This document shows, piece by piece, positions 1-7,418 of a stretch of DNA of 64,000 bases. Both the position numbers and the translations under genes were made by a program. The number at the start of each line of letters is the position of its first letter. Position 1 is the first letter of the stretch. The DNA is from JANQOH01 sp965243325 (lineage in GTDB: Bacteria; Pseudomonadota; Alphaproteobacteria; UBA7887), in the NCBI GenBank assembly GCA_965243325.1, contig CBDEUQ010000003.1, positions 2,728,001 through 2,792,000 of the forward strand. The letters are read 5' to 3'. The notes under the pieces were generated by a model. It was not told the DNA's origin and did no database searches. It saw nothing but the letters and a program-made list of their open reading frames with translations.

Positions 1-96
1 CGTCGCCGTCAGCGCGGTCTCGGAGCCGGAAAAGAACGCCGATAGCAGCAACAGCGCGACAATCGCCGCAAGGGTAAGCAGAACCGCCGTCGTCAT
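1..96 (-). CDS. HlyC/CorC-family (DUF21/CNNM) transporter, N-terminal end only
   Basis: Only the first 32 codons lie in the window. They give a hydrophobic first helix followed by the FFSGSETALTA motif that opens the DUF21 (CNNM) membrane domain of HlyC/CorC proteins, which are linked to Mg2+/Co2+ transport. The ATG at 94-96 lies 3 bases past the aroB stop codon, so the gene is the third member of an aroK-aroB-corC unit. The DUF21 identification rests on this short motif; the CBS and CorC_HlyC domains expected further on cannot be seen. Confidence 0.75.
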   Translation of the reverse strand, partial: MTTAVLLTLAAIVALLLLSAFFSGSETALTAT

Positions 97-99
97 GGC

Positions 100-1215
100 T
101 CAGTGTGCGAGCGCCGCCTCCAGTGTCGCCATGACGTCGGCCTCCCGGGCGCCGCGATGCAGGAAGGCGCGCCCGATGCCGCGTACGAGAACGAACACGG
201 GGCGGCCGTCACGCGCCTTCTTGTCCTTCGCCATGTGGCGGACGAGGTCGGCGGCGCGCCAACCGTCCGCGAGCTGACGCGGCGAGGCCGTCGGCAGGCC
301 GGCGGACGCGAAGTGCGCGAGGACCCGCGCGCGCTCGGCCGGGGCGCAGAACCCCAGCCGGACGGAGAGGTCGAACGCCATCGTCGTGCCAATGGCAACG
401 GCTTCGCCGTGCAGCAGGGCGGCGTCGTAGCCTGCCTCGCGCTCGAGCGCGTGGCCGAACGTGTGACCGAGATTCAGCAGCGCGCGACGGCCCGTTTCCC
501 GCTCGTCTTCGGCGACGATGCGGGCCTTGGCGCGGCAACAGACGGCGATCGCGTGGGCGCGCGCGTCCGCGTCGCCGGATAGAACCGCTTCGGCGTTGTC
601 CTCGAGCCAGGAGAAGAAGCCGGGATCGTCGATCAGGGCGTACTTGACGCACTCGGCGTAGCCGGCCAACCGCTCTCGCGCCGGCAGGGTGTCGAGCGTG
701 TCGATATCGACGAGCACGCAGCGCGGCTGCAGGAATGCGCCGATCAGGTTCTTGCCGTGGGCCGAGTTGACGCCCGTCTTGCCGCCGACCGAACTGTCGA
801 TCTGGGCGAGAAAGGTCGTCGGCACCTGCACGAAGTCGATGCCGCGCATCACGAGGGACGCGGCGACGCCCGCAAGGTCGCCGACCACGCCGCCGCCGAG
901 CGCGACGACGGCCGAACCGCGGTCGATCCCGGCGGCCAGCAGCGCCTCGATCAGGCGGCCAAGCTGGTCCCACGACTTGGTCGCTTCCCCCGCCCGCACC
1001 ACCTGCGGCGTTACCGCGAAGCCGGCCGATTCCAGGCTGTCCCGCAGCGGCGCCAGGTACAGCTCGGCAACGTTGGCATCACAGACCACGGCGACCCGCC
1101 GCGCCGCCAGCGCAGGCGCGAGCAGGCCGCCGGCGCGCCCGATCAGTCCCGAGCCGATGACGATGTCGTAGCTGCGCTCGCCGAGCTCGACGCGGACGGT
1201 GCGGTCAGACGTCAT
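100..1215 (-). CDS. aroB: 3-dehydroquinate synthase
   Basis: Converts DAHP to 3-dehydroquinate in the cytoplasm, step two of the shikimate pathway. The 371-residue protein has the normal length. It carries the glycine-rich NAD-binding run GGGVVGDLAG, the PTTFLAQIDSSVGGKTGVN segment, and the metal-ligand motifs GHTFGHALE and LLHGEAV. The ATG at 1213-1215 overlaps the aroK stop as ATGA, so translation is probably coupled to aroK. An in-frame upstream extension inside aroK has no family counterpart and was not used. Confidence 0.97.
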   Translation of the reverse strand: MTSDRTVRVELGERSYDIVIGSGLIGRAGGLLAPALAARRVAVVCDANVAELYLAPLRDSLESAGFAVTPQVVRAGEATKSWDQLGRLIEALLAAGIDRGSAVVALGGGVVGDLAGVAASLVMRGIDFVQVPTTFLAQIDSSVGGKTGVNSAHGKNLIGAFLQPRCVLVDIDTLDTLPARERLAGYAECVKYALIDDPGFFSWLEDNAEAVLSGDADARAHAIAVCCRAKARIVAEDERETGRRALLNLGHTFGHALEREAGYDAALLHGEAVAIGTTMAFDLSVRLGFCAPAERARVLAHFASAGLPTASPRQLADGWRAADLVRHMAKDKKARDGRPVFVLVRGIGRAFLHRGAREADVMATLEAALAH

Positions 1216-1757
1216 TCGCCGGCCCGCTTCGCGCCCAGCGCATCGACGATCTTCCCGACCGCCGCCTCGTGCGGCGCGTCGGTACTCTCGATCGTGTGGT
1301 CGGCTTCGGCGTAGACCGGATACCGGACATCCATGAGCGATTTCAGGATGGCGCGCGGATCGCCGCCGGCGAGCAGCGGCCGCGTGTTCCGCCGCGCCAC
1401 CCGCCGCGTCAACACGTCGAGATCGGCCTTCAGCCATACCGATACGGCTCCGCGCTTGATCAGCCGGCGCGTTTCCGGATCCATGAACGCACCGCCGCCG
1501 GTGGCCAGCACGCTGCCGGAGCCGGCGAGCAGGCGGGCGATGATTCGGCGCTCGCAGTCGCGAAAGCGCACCTCGCCGTGAGCGGCGAAGAACTCCGATA
1601 TCGTCATGCCCACGTCGGCCTCGATCTCGCTGTCGGCGTCGATGAACGGACGTTTCAGGCGCTCTGCGAGGCGTCTTCCCACACTCGTCTTGCCGGCGCC
1701 CATCAATCCGACGAGCACGACGTTGGTATCTTCAGACAGCCGGGGACGGTCGTCCAT
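1212..1757 (-). CDS. aroK: shikimate kinase
   Basis: Phosphorylates shikimate at the 3-hydroxyl with ATP. The 181-residue protein has the P-loop GLMGAGKTS (residues 17-25), the shikimate-binding DADSEIE segment, the RDCERR motif, GGGAF, and the lid-region RNTRPLL, all in order. The ATG at 1755-1757 was chosen because the P-loop then sits at the usual distance from the N-terminus; the open frame runs about 33 codons further upstream without family similarity. It is first in an aroK-aroB operon and has a plausible promoter upstream. Confidence 0.96.
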   Translation of the reverse strand: MDDRPRLSEDTNVVLVGLMGAGKTSVGRRLAERLKRPFIDADSEIEADVGMTISEFFAAHGEVRFRDCERRIIARLLAGSGSVLATGGGAFMDPETRRLIKRGAVSVWLKADLDVLTRRVARRNTRPLLAGGDPRAILKSLMDVRYPVYAEADHTIESTDAPHEAAVGKIVDALGAKRAGE

Positions 1758-1847
1758 GAATTGCGGTGCTTCAGGCGCGGGCGCGCCGCCAACGCGTTGA
1801 ATCGACAAACCCCTGCCGATAGATTGGAAGGTGCGGGAGACCCGAAC

Positions 1848-1875
1848 ATTACACATGGCGAAGATTGCGATGCAA
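1848..1875 (-). promoter_or_regulatory. candidate sigma70-type promoter for aroK-aroB
   Basis: On the minus strand, TTGCAT (1870-1875) and TGTAAT (1848-1853) are separated by 16 bp, upstream of the aroK ATG at 1757. Read by eye; no transcript evidence. Confidence 0.4.
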
Positions 1876-1903
1876 CCGCCTTCGTCGACGTGCGGGAAGA
1901 GTC

Positions 1904-2044
1904 ATGCAAACGCTCAAACGTCTGCTCGTCGTGCTGATCGTGGTCGTCGTCGGCGGCGGCGGCTACTTTCTCGCAACATGGGACATTCCGGCGCCGACGC
2001 AGCGCGTGGAAAAGCCGATCGCCGATGAGCGCCTGCCGCGCTAG
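1904..2044 (+). CDS. small single-pass membrane protein, unknown function
   Basis: A 46-residue protein: a short basic N-terminus (MQTLKRL), one very hydrophobic Val/Leu/Gly segment (about residues 7-24), then a polar tail ending IADERLPR. The topology fits a single inner-membrane anchor or an uncleaved signal. Its last 20 bases overlap the start of the next gene in another frame (ATG at 2025), suggesting translational coupling. I do not recognise a family. It is divergent from aroK and looks like the first gene of a unit leading to xerD. Confidence 0.6.
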   Translation: MQTLKRLLVVLIVVVVGGGGYFLATWDIPAPTQRVEKPIADERLPR

Positions 2045-3755
2045 CCGCGCACGCCGTCCGGCGGCGGCCGAACGCGCCGCGCGCCTCCTGCGCGCATCGT
2101 GCCTAGCGGTCGGGGTGGCGCTGTCGAGCGCGGCCGCCCAGGAGGTGCCGGCGACCGCCGATCCCGATAGCGTATCCATCGGCGCGCTGGAACCCGTCGG
2201 CGGCGATGCCGCGGGCGTGTTCTCCGCCGGCAACGGCGGCTTCGGTCCGGATCTCTGGCACGGCAGCAGCGGCGAACGACTGCTCGAGCTGATGCGCCGG
2301 GCGCCGGTCGGCGCACGCTCGCCGGCGATGCACGACCTGATGCGGCGTCTCTTCGCCAGCGCCGCGAAGCCGGATTCGGACGAGCTGCCGGAGGGCGCCT
2401 TCGTCGCCGGGCGCCTTGCCGCGCTGGTGCGGCTCGGTGCGTTCGAGGAGGCGGAACAGGTCGCGGAGCTGGCGGGCGGGGCGGCCGGGAGGCAGGCACG
2501 CGCCGCACTGCACTTCTGGCACGGCGAGACCGCGGAGGCGTGCGCCATGAGCGGCACGGCTTTTACCGGACAACCGACGCGGGAATGGCAGCGCGCGCTG
2601 TTTCTGTGCCAGGTACGGGCCGGCGATACCCGTGCCGCCGACCTGACGCTCGCGTTGCTCGGCGACACCGCGGGCGAGGCCGACGCGCCCTATCTGCGGC
2701 TCGCAGCCCGCCTGCTGGACTACGTCGAAACGGCCGCGCCGGTGCTGGAAGACGGACCGGGCTTCGCCGCAAGCCTGGCCGGCGAAGTGCCGATCGGGCC
2801 CGAGGACACCGTCGATCTGAGCCCCGCCGCGGCGCGCGCGCTCGCGCGGCGCGAGGACATCGCCGTCGCGACGCGGCTTGCGGCGGGCGAACGCGCGGCC
2901 GCGACCGGCGCGCTCTCGCCCGGGCAGTTGGGCGACCTGTACCGGACCGCGTTGGACGCCGAGGCGCCGGCCGATGCCGGAGAGGTGGAAAATGCAGGGC
3001 CCGGCGACACGGCGGCGGCGCGGGCAGGCTTGTTCCGCGCCGCTCTCGCGGCCGCCGACGGCCGGCGAAGCGCCGAACTGCTGGCGAGGTTGTGGGGGCC
3101 GGCGGCGGGGTCGCCGGGGTTCCTTCCGCTGGCGCGCGCCGCGGCGGCGCAGGTCGTCGCGATCACACCCGGCGTCGCCTACGCGGACTTCGCCGCCGAC
3201 GCGACGAGAGCCTCGGTCGCCGCCGGGCGCGCCGTTTCCACGGCGGTGTGGCACCGGGTGCTGGCGGACGCCGCGCTCGAGAACGCCGCTCTGGCGACGG
3301 CATGGTGGCAACTCGAGCCGCTGGTCGCGCTGGCGACGGCCGGCAGCGATTCTCGGGCGGGCTGGGGTCCGGGCGCCGCGGTGCGCTGGTGGAATGCCAT
3401 GCCCGCCGGCGTCGAACCGGCCGAGCGCGCCGTCCGGGCCGACCGGGCGTTCATGGTTCTGGACGCCGTCGGACAGACGATCGGTGCGGACGCGTGGGCA
3501 TTGTTCCACGACGCCCCGCGCGATATCGCGGTCACGCTGCCGAACATCGGCCTCCGCTACGGAATGCGCGACGCGGTGCGGGCGAGACGCACCGGAGAGG
3601 CGGTGCTGCTGGCGCTGATCGTTATCGGCGAGGGCGGGCCGGCGGCGGCGAATCCAGTCGTCGTCGGCTCGGTCATCCGGGCCATGCGCGCGCTGGGCCT
3701 GGCGGACGATGCGCGGGCGATCGCCATCGAGGCGTTGATCGAGCACGCGTCTTGA
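2025..3755 (+). CDS. secreted alanine-rich helical protein, unknown function
   Basis: A 576-residue protein with an N-terminal signal sequence (basic start, hydrophobic core near residues 23-38, cleavage plausible after SSAAA). The rest is Ala-rich and predicted helical, with repeated motifs like LAALVRLGAFEEAEQ and LFLCQVRAGDTRAADL that resemble degenerate TPR/Sel1-type repeats. No catalytic motif is visible. It overlaps the small membrane peptide upstream, and its TGA overlaps the TTG start of xerD, so it probably belongs to one transcript with them. It is expected in the periplasm; the function is not known to me. Confidence 0.75.
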   Translation: MSACRASRARRPAAAERAARLLRASCLAVGVALSSAAAQEVPATADPDSVSIGALEPVGGDAAGVFSAGNGGFGPDLWHGSSGERLLELMRRAPVGARSPAMHDLMRRLFASAAKPDSDELPEGAFVAGRLAALVRLGAFEEAEQVAELAGGAAGRQARAALHFWHGETAEACAMSGTAFTGQPTREWQRALFLCQVRAGDTRAADLTLALLGDTAGEADAPYLRLAARLLDYVETAAPVLEDGPGFAASLAGEVPIGPEDTVDLSPAAARALARREDIAVATRLAAGERAAATGALSPGQLGDLYRTALDAEAPADAGEVENAGPGDTAAARAGLFRAALAAADGRRSAELLARLWGPAAGSPGFLPLARAAAAQVVAITPGVAYADFAADATRASVAAGRAVSTAVWHRVLADAALENAALATAWWQLEPLVALATAGSDSRAGWGPGAAVRWWNAMPAGVEPAERAVRADRAFMVLDAVGQTIGADAWALFHDAPRDIAVTLPNIGLRYGMRDAVRARRTGEAVLLALIVIGEGGPAAANPVVVGSVIRAMRALGLADDARAIAIEALIEHAS

Positions 3756-4645
3756 ACGCGGACGCCTCGATCGACGCGTTTCTGGACATGCTGGCCGCCG
3801 AACGCGGCGCCGCGACCAATACGCTGGCAGCGTACGAGAGCGATTTGCGCGATGCGCGGGCGGCGATCGGCGATCTGGAGAGCGCCGACCGAGAGGCACT
3901 GGCGGGTTATCTGCGCGACCTGACGAACCGCGGCATGGCGGTGCGGACGGCGATGCGGCGGCTGTCCTGCCTGCGCCGGTATTTCGCCTTTCTCGTCGCT
4001 GAGGGCCGACGCGCGGACGATCCCAGCACGGCAATCGATCCGCCGATCGCCCGCCGCCGCCTTCCCCGGACCCTAAGCGAGTCAGACGTCGGGCGTCTTC
4101 TCGACGCCGCGCGGCGGCGCACCGGGCCGCATGGCGTGCGCCTCGTCGCCCTGGTCGAACTGCTGTATGCCAGCGGTCTGCGCGTGTCCGAACTCGTCGG
4201 CCTGCCGATGTCGGCGCTGGACGGCGAGGCCGGGCTGCTGCTGGTGCGCGGCAAGGGCGACAAGGAACGCTTCGTGCCGGTGGGCGATGCCGCCGCGGCC
4301 GCGCTCGACGACTATCTGGCGGTCCGGGGGCGTTTCTTCGTCCGCGGCGGCGGCTCGCCGTGGCTGTTTCCATCGCGGAGCAAGGCCGGCCATCTCACCC
4401 GCCATCGCTTCGCCCAGATGCTGAAATCGCTGGCCGCCGATACCGGTCTCGATCCGGCAGCGGTGTCGCCTCATGTCCTGCGCCATGCGTTCGCCAGTCA
4501 CCTGCTGGCCAACGGCGCCAATCTGCGCAACGTGCAGGCGATGCTCGGCCACGCGGACATCTCGACCACGCAGATCTATACCCATGTCCTGGCGGCGCGT
4601 CTGCAACGGCTGGTCAACGAGCGCCATCCGCTGGCGAAGGAGTAA
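3752..4645 (+). CDS. xerD: site-specific tyrosine recombinase XerD
   Basis: Resolves chromosome dimers at dif together with XerC and FtsK. The 297-residue protein has the N-terminal SAM-like core-binding domain and a C-terminal catalytic domain. The catalytic residues are present: Arg in SGLRVSEL, Lys in GKGDKER, His-x-x-Arg in HVLRHAFASHLL, the second His in LGHADISTTQ, and the nucleophilic Tyr in IYTHV. The start is read as TTG at 3752-3754, overlapping the upstream stop codon as TTGA; no in-frame ATG gives a full N-terminus. XerC versus XerD is inferred from overall similarity and position next to accA. Confidence 0.9.
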   Translation: MNADASIDAFLDMLAAERGAATNTLAAYESDLRDARAAIGDLESADREALAGYLRDLTNRGMAVRTAMRRLSCLRRYFAFLVAEGRRADDPSTAIDPPIARRRLPRTLSESDVGRLLDAARRRTGPHGVRLVALVELLYASGLRVSELVGLPMSALDGEAGLLLVRGKGDKERFVPVGDAAAAALDDYLAVRGRFFVRGGGSPWLFPSRSKAGHLTRHRFAQMLKSLAADTGLDPAAVSPHVLRHAFASHLLANGANLRNVQAMLGHADISTTQIYTHVLAARLQRLVNERHPLAKE

Positions 4646-4649
4646 GTTC

Positions 4650-4678
4650 TTGCCTTATTTTCCGGCCGGTTGTGATAG
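4650..4678 (+). promoter_or_regulatory. candidate promoter for accA
   Basis: TTGCCT (4650-4655) and TGATAG (4673-4678) are spaced by 17 bp. The predicted transcription start falls within a few bases of the accA ATG (4688), which lacks a Shine-Dalgarno sequence, so a nearly leaderless transcript is possible. Confidence 0.4.
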
Positions 4679-4687
4679 ACTCGCGCC

Positions 4688-5644
4688 ATGAACAGCTTTC
4701 TCGATTTCGAGCGGCCGATCGCGGAGCTTGAGGGGAAGATCAAGGAGCTCCGGCACCTGAGCGACAGCGGCGACCTGAACATCGTCGACGAGGTCGGGCG
4801 CCTCCAGTCGAAAGCCGAGCGGCTTCTCCGGCAGACCTACAGCAAACTTACCCCGTGGCAGAAGACGCAGGTGGCGCGCCACGCCGACCGGCCGCATTTC
4901 GGCGACTACGTCGATGCGCTCATCGTCGATTTCGTCCCGCTTGCCGGCGACCGCGCCTTTGGAGACGACAGCTCGATCGTCGCCGGCCTCGGGCGTTTTC
5001 GCGGCTATTCCGCGATGATCCTCGGGCACGAGAAAGGCGCCGATGCCGAAAGCCGGATGAAGCACAACTTCGGCATGGCGCGTCCGGAAGGCTATCGCAA
5101 GGCGGTCCGGGCGATGGCGCTTGCCGAACGCTTCGATCTGCCGGTGATCTCGCTGGTCGATACCCCGGGCGCCTATCCCGGCATCGGCGCCGAAGAGCGG
5201 GGGCAGGCGGAGGCGATCGCGCGTTCCATCCAGAAATGTCTCGACCTTCGCGTGCCGCTGATCAGCGTCATCGTCGGCGAGGGCGGGTCGGGCGGCGCGA
5301 TCGCTATGGCCGCCGGCAACCACGTGGCGATGCTCGAGAACGCGGTCTATTCGGTTATTTCGCCCGAGGGCTGCGCCTCCATTCTGTGGCGCAGCTCGGA
5401 CAAGGCGCAGGAGGCGGCGGAAGCGCTGCGGCTGACGGCCGAGGATCTCGAGACGCTCGGGATCATCGATGCGGTGGTTCCGGAGCCCGTCGGCGGCGCG
5501 CACCGCGACCCCGAACACGTCCTGACCGCCGTGGGCGACGAGATCGAGCGCGCCCTGCGCGGGTTGATCACCGTCCCCGGCGGCGAGCTGCGCGCCCGGC
5601 GGCGGGAGAAGTTCATGCGCATGGGGCAGCACGGACTCTCGTAG
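4688..5644 (+). CDS. accA: acetyl-CoA carboxylase carboxyltransferase subunit alpha
   Basis: With AccD it forms the carboxyltransferase that moves the carboxyl group from biotin-BCCP to acetyl-CoA, the committed step of fatty acid synthesis. At 318 residues it matches the usual 315-320. The start (FLDFERPIAELEGKI), the central DTPGAYPGIGAEERGQAEAIA stretch, and GEGGSGGAIA, which forms the oxyanion hole and CoA site, are all recognisable, as is EGCASILWR. It follows xerD by 42 bases and has its own candidate promoter. Confidence 0.97.
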   Translation: MNSFLDFERPIAELEGKIKELRHLSDSGDLNIVDEVGRLQSKAERLLRQTYSKLTPWQKTQVARHADRPHFGDYVDALIVDFVPLAGDRAFGDDSSIVAGLGRFRGYSAMILGHEKGADAESRMKHNFGMARPEGYRKAVRAMALAERFDLPVISLVDTPGAYPGIGAEERGQAEAIARSIQKCLDLRVPLISVIVGEGGSGGAIAMAAGNHVAMLENAVYSVISPEGCASILWRSSDKAQEAAEALRLTAEDLETLGIIDAVVPEPVGGAHRDPEHVLTAVGDEIERALRGLITVPGGELRARRREKFMRMGQHGLS

Positions 5645-5698
5645 GCACGCGCTGCACGGCAAGAGTCGCAGGACACGCGACCGCGACGGAATGGCCCC

Positions 5699-6769
5699 TC
5701 AAACGGCCGGGTCGTGCCGGGTGCGCGCCCTCTTCAAGGTATGCGACGGCGGCTCGCCGTAGCGGGCCGCGTATTCCTGCCCGAAACGCCCGAGGTGGTC
5801 GAAGCCGCAGTCGTGCGCGATGACGGTCACCGTCGCGCCGGCCTCGCCGCGTGCGAGGAGGGTTCGGGCGAGACCGAGCCGGGCCGCGCGCACGAACGCC
5901 ATCGGTGAGTAACCGCGGTATCTTCGGAAGGCGCGGTACAGGGAACGGCCGCTCGCTCCGGTCAGCGACGCGAAGTCCATGATGGTGAACGGCCGCGCCG
6001 GGTCCGCGCGGACGTAGTCCTCGACCCGTTCGACATGGCGCAGGGCGGCCGGAGGCGGCGGAGTCTCGAATCCGCGGGAGTAGTTGTGCCGCTGGCCGGT
6101 AAGCAGGGCGGTCATCACCATGTTTTCCAGGCTGGCGACCAGGGGCGGGATGCCGGCAAACCCGGCCTCTGCTTCGAGTTCCCTCACAATATAGTCCAGT
6201 AACCTCCTGTACCGCAGGGAGAAACGCGTTCCAGAAGATATCGGTGCGTCGAAAATCAGCGGATGTCCGAGCGGTGTGCCGAGCAGTGCGCCCAGGTGTC
6301 TCTCCAGCGCTCGCTTGCAGATCTTGAAGATGATGCCGCGCGACGTTTCCCCGTAGCGAATCCGCAGTGGCCGCGTGGGCGAAGTCACCATGCCCTGGTC
6401 GCGGGTTACCTCGCACGTCTCGCCGCCGTTGACGTATTCGATCGCCCCGGCGTCGGCGAACTGGATGAGGAAATACGACTCCGTATTGCCGAGGTCGTAG
6501 TGGATGTCGGCGTCGAACGACATGGCGCCGACGGTCGTTCTGGCGAGCCGCGCCTCGCAGAAGCGGAAACGGAGCGCCGATGCCCTGTCGATGACGCGCA
6601 CCTCATGGCCGCAATAGGTGCGCGAGATCACGTCGATCGCTTCGTCCGTACGCGTCGTCGAAGCGATCCGATAGCGCCTCAGCGGGTCGTTACCGCCTGC
6701 GCCTGCGGCCGTCGCCACCGTTCCGGCTCCTCGGTAAGCGTTGACGCTAACGGGTTTGCCGCAGCCCAT
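5699..6769 (-). CDS. AraC-family transcriptional regulator
   Basis: A 356-residue regulator. Residues up to about 220 form an AraC-binding-like (cupin-type) sensor domain; the last 100 or so form a double helix-turn-helix, with FASLTGASGRSLYRAFRRYRGYSPM and the second-HTH hallmark AHDCGFDHLGRFGQEYAARYGEPPS. It is transcribed divergently from the molybdenum hydroxylase genes and so is the obvious candidate regulator of them; the ligand is unknown. The ATG at 6767-6769 was chosen as the first plausible start; its Shine-Dalgarno is weak, and the true N-terminus could be shorter. Confidence 0.85.
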   Translation of the reverse strand: MGCGKPVSVNAYRGAGTVATAAGAGGNDPLRRYRIASTTRTDEAIDVISRTYCGHEVRVIDRASALRFRFCEARLARTTVGAMSFDADIHYDLGNTESYFLIQFADAGAIEYVNGGETCEVTRDQGMVTSPTRPLRIRYGETSRGIIFKICKRALERHLGALLGTPLGHPLIFDAPISSGTRFSLRYRRLLDYIVRELEAEAGFAGIPPLVASLENMVMTALLTGQRHNYSRGFETPPPPAALRHVERVEDYVRADPARPFTIMDFASLTGASGRSLYRAFRRYRGYSPMAFVRAARLGLARTLLARGEAGATVTVIAHDCGFDHLGRFGQEYAARYGEPPSHTLKRARTRHDPAV

Positions 6770-6903
6770 CCGAACCCGGTCACAACCGCGTCGAACGGAA
6801 GCTTGGCGCGCACGTTCGGCGCGTGTCAAGGGCCGTGGCGGAATCCGGACAATCGTGGCGCTGAACGGATTGCGCGCCTCATCGCCGCGCGGCCCTGCTG
6901 TAT

Positions 6904-6926
6904 GTGTGTGCCCCACCTTCACACAC
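6904..6926. promoter_or_regulatory. inverted repeat in the araC-hydroxylase intergenic region
   Basis: GTGTGTG (6904-6910) and CACACAC (6920-6926) form a perfect 7-bp inverted repeat with a 9-base gap, 26 bases upstream of the hydroxylase start codon. It may be a regulator operator or a leader hairpin. Nothing else is recognisable in the 183-base gap except the AAGGAG ribosome binding site at 6937-6942. Confidence 0.35.
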
Positions 6927-6952
6927 GCAAAACGGCAAGGAGCGACCAGGAT

Positions 6953-7417
6953 ATGTCCCATCTGACCATCAACGGGCGCAGCCACTTCGTGGACACGCCC
7001 GACGACACGCCGTTGCTGTGGGCGATCCGCGAGGAGTTGCAGCTCACCGGCACCAAGTACGGGTGCGGGGTGGGCTTGTGCGGCTCGTGCACCGTCCACG
7101 TCGACGGCGTTGCCATACGGTCCTGCCAGGTTTCGGTCGGCGACGTGGCGGGGACCGCGATCACCACCATCGAAGGCCTGCACTACGCCGACCGCCACCC
7201 GGTGCAGCAGGCCTGGATGGAGGCGCAGGTGCCGCAGTGCGGCTACTGCCAGTCAGGCCAGATCATGCAGGCGGCGGCGTTCATCGCCGACAATCCGGCG
7301 CCGACAGACGGCGAAATCGTCGCGGCGATGGACGGCAATCTGTGTCGCTGCGCCACCTACAGCTACATCGTCGGCGCGGTCCGCCGGGCGGCGGAAATCG
7401 CCGGCCAGGAGACGTGA
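6953..7417 (+). CDS. molybdenum hydroxylase, 2Fe-2S small subunit (IorA/CoxS-like)
   Basis: A 154-residue electron-transfer subunit of the xanthine dehydrogenase family. The N-terminal plant-type 2Fe-2S domain has GCGVGLCGSCTVHVDG plus a later Cys; the C-terminal helical domain has CGYCQSGQIM and NLCRCATY for the second 2Fe-2S cluster. It passes electrons away from the Mo site in the partner subunit. A good AAGGAG ribosome binding site precedes the ATG, and the next gene begins one base after its stop. The closest described type is isoquinoline 1-oxidoreductase IorA or aldehyde dehydrogenase small subunits; the substrate cannot be read from sequence. Confidence 0.93.
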   Translation: MSHLTINGRSHFVDTPDDTPLLWAIREELQLTGTKYGCGVGLCGSCTVHVDGVAIRSCQVSVGDVAGTAITTIEGLHYADRHPVQQAWMEAQVPQCGYCQSGQIMQAAAFIADNPAPTDGEIVAAMDGNLCRCATYSYIVGAVRRAAEIAGQET

Positions 7418-7418
7418 G

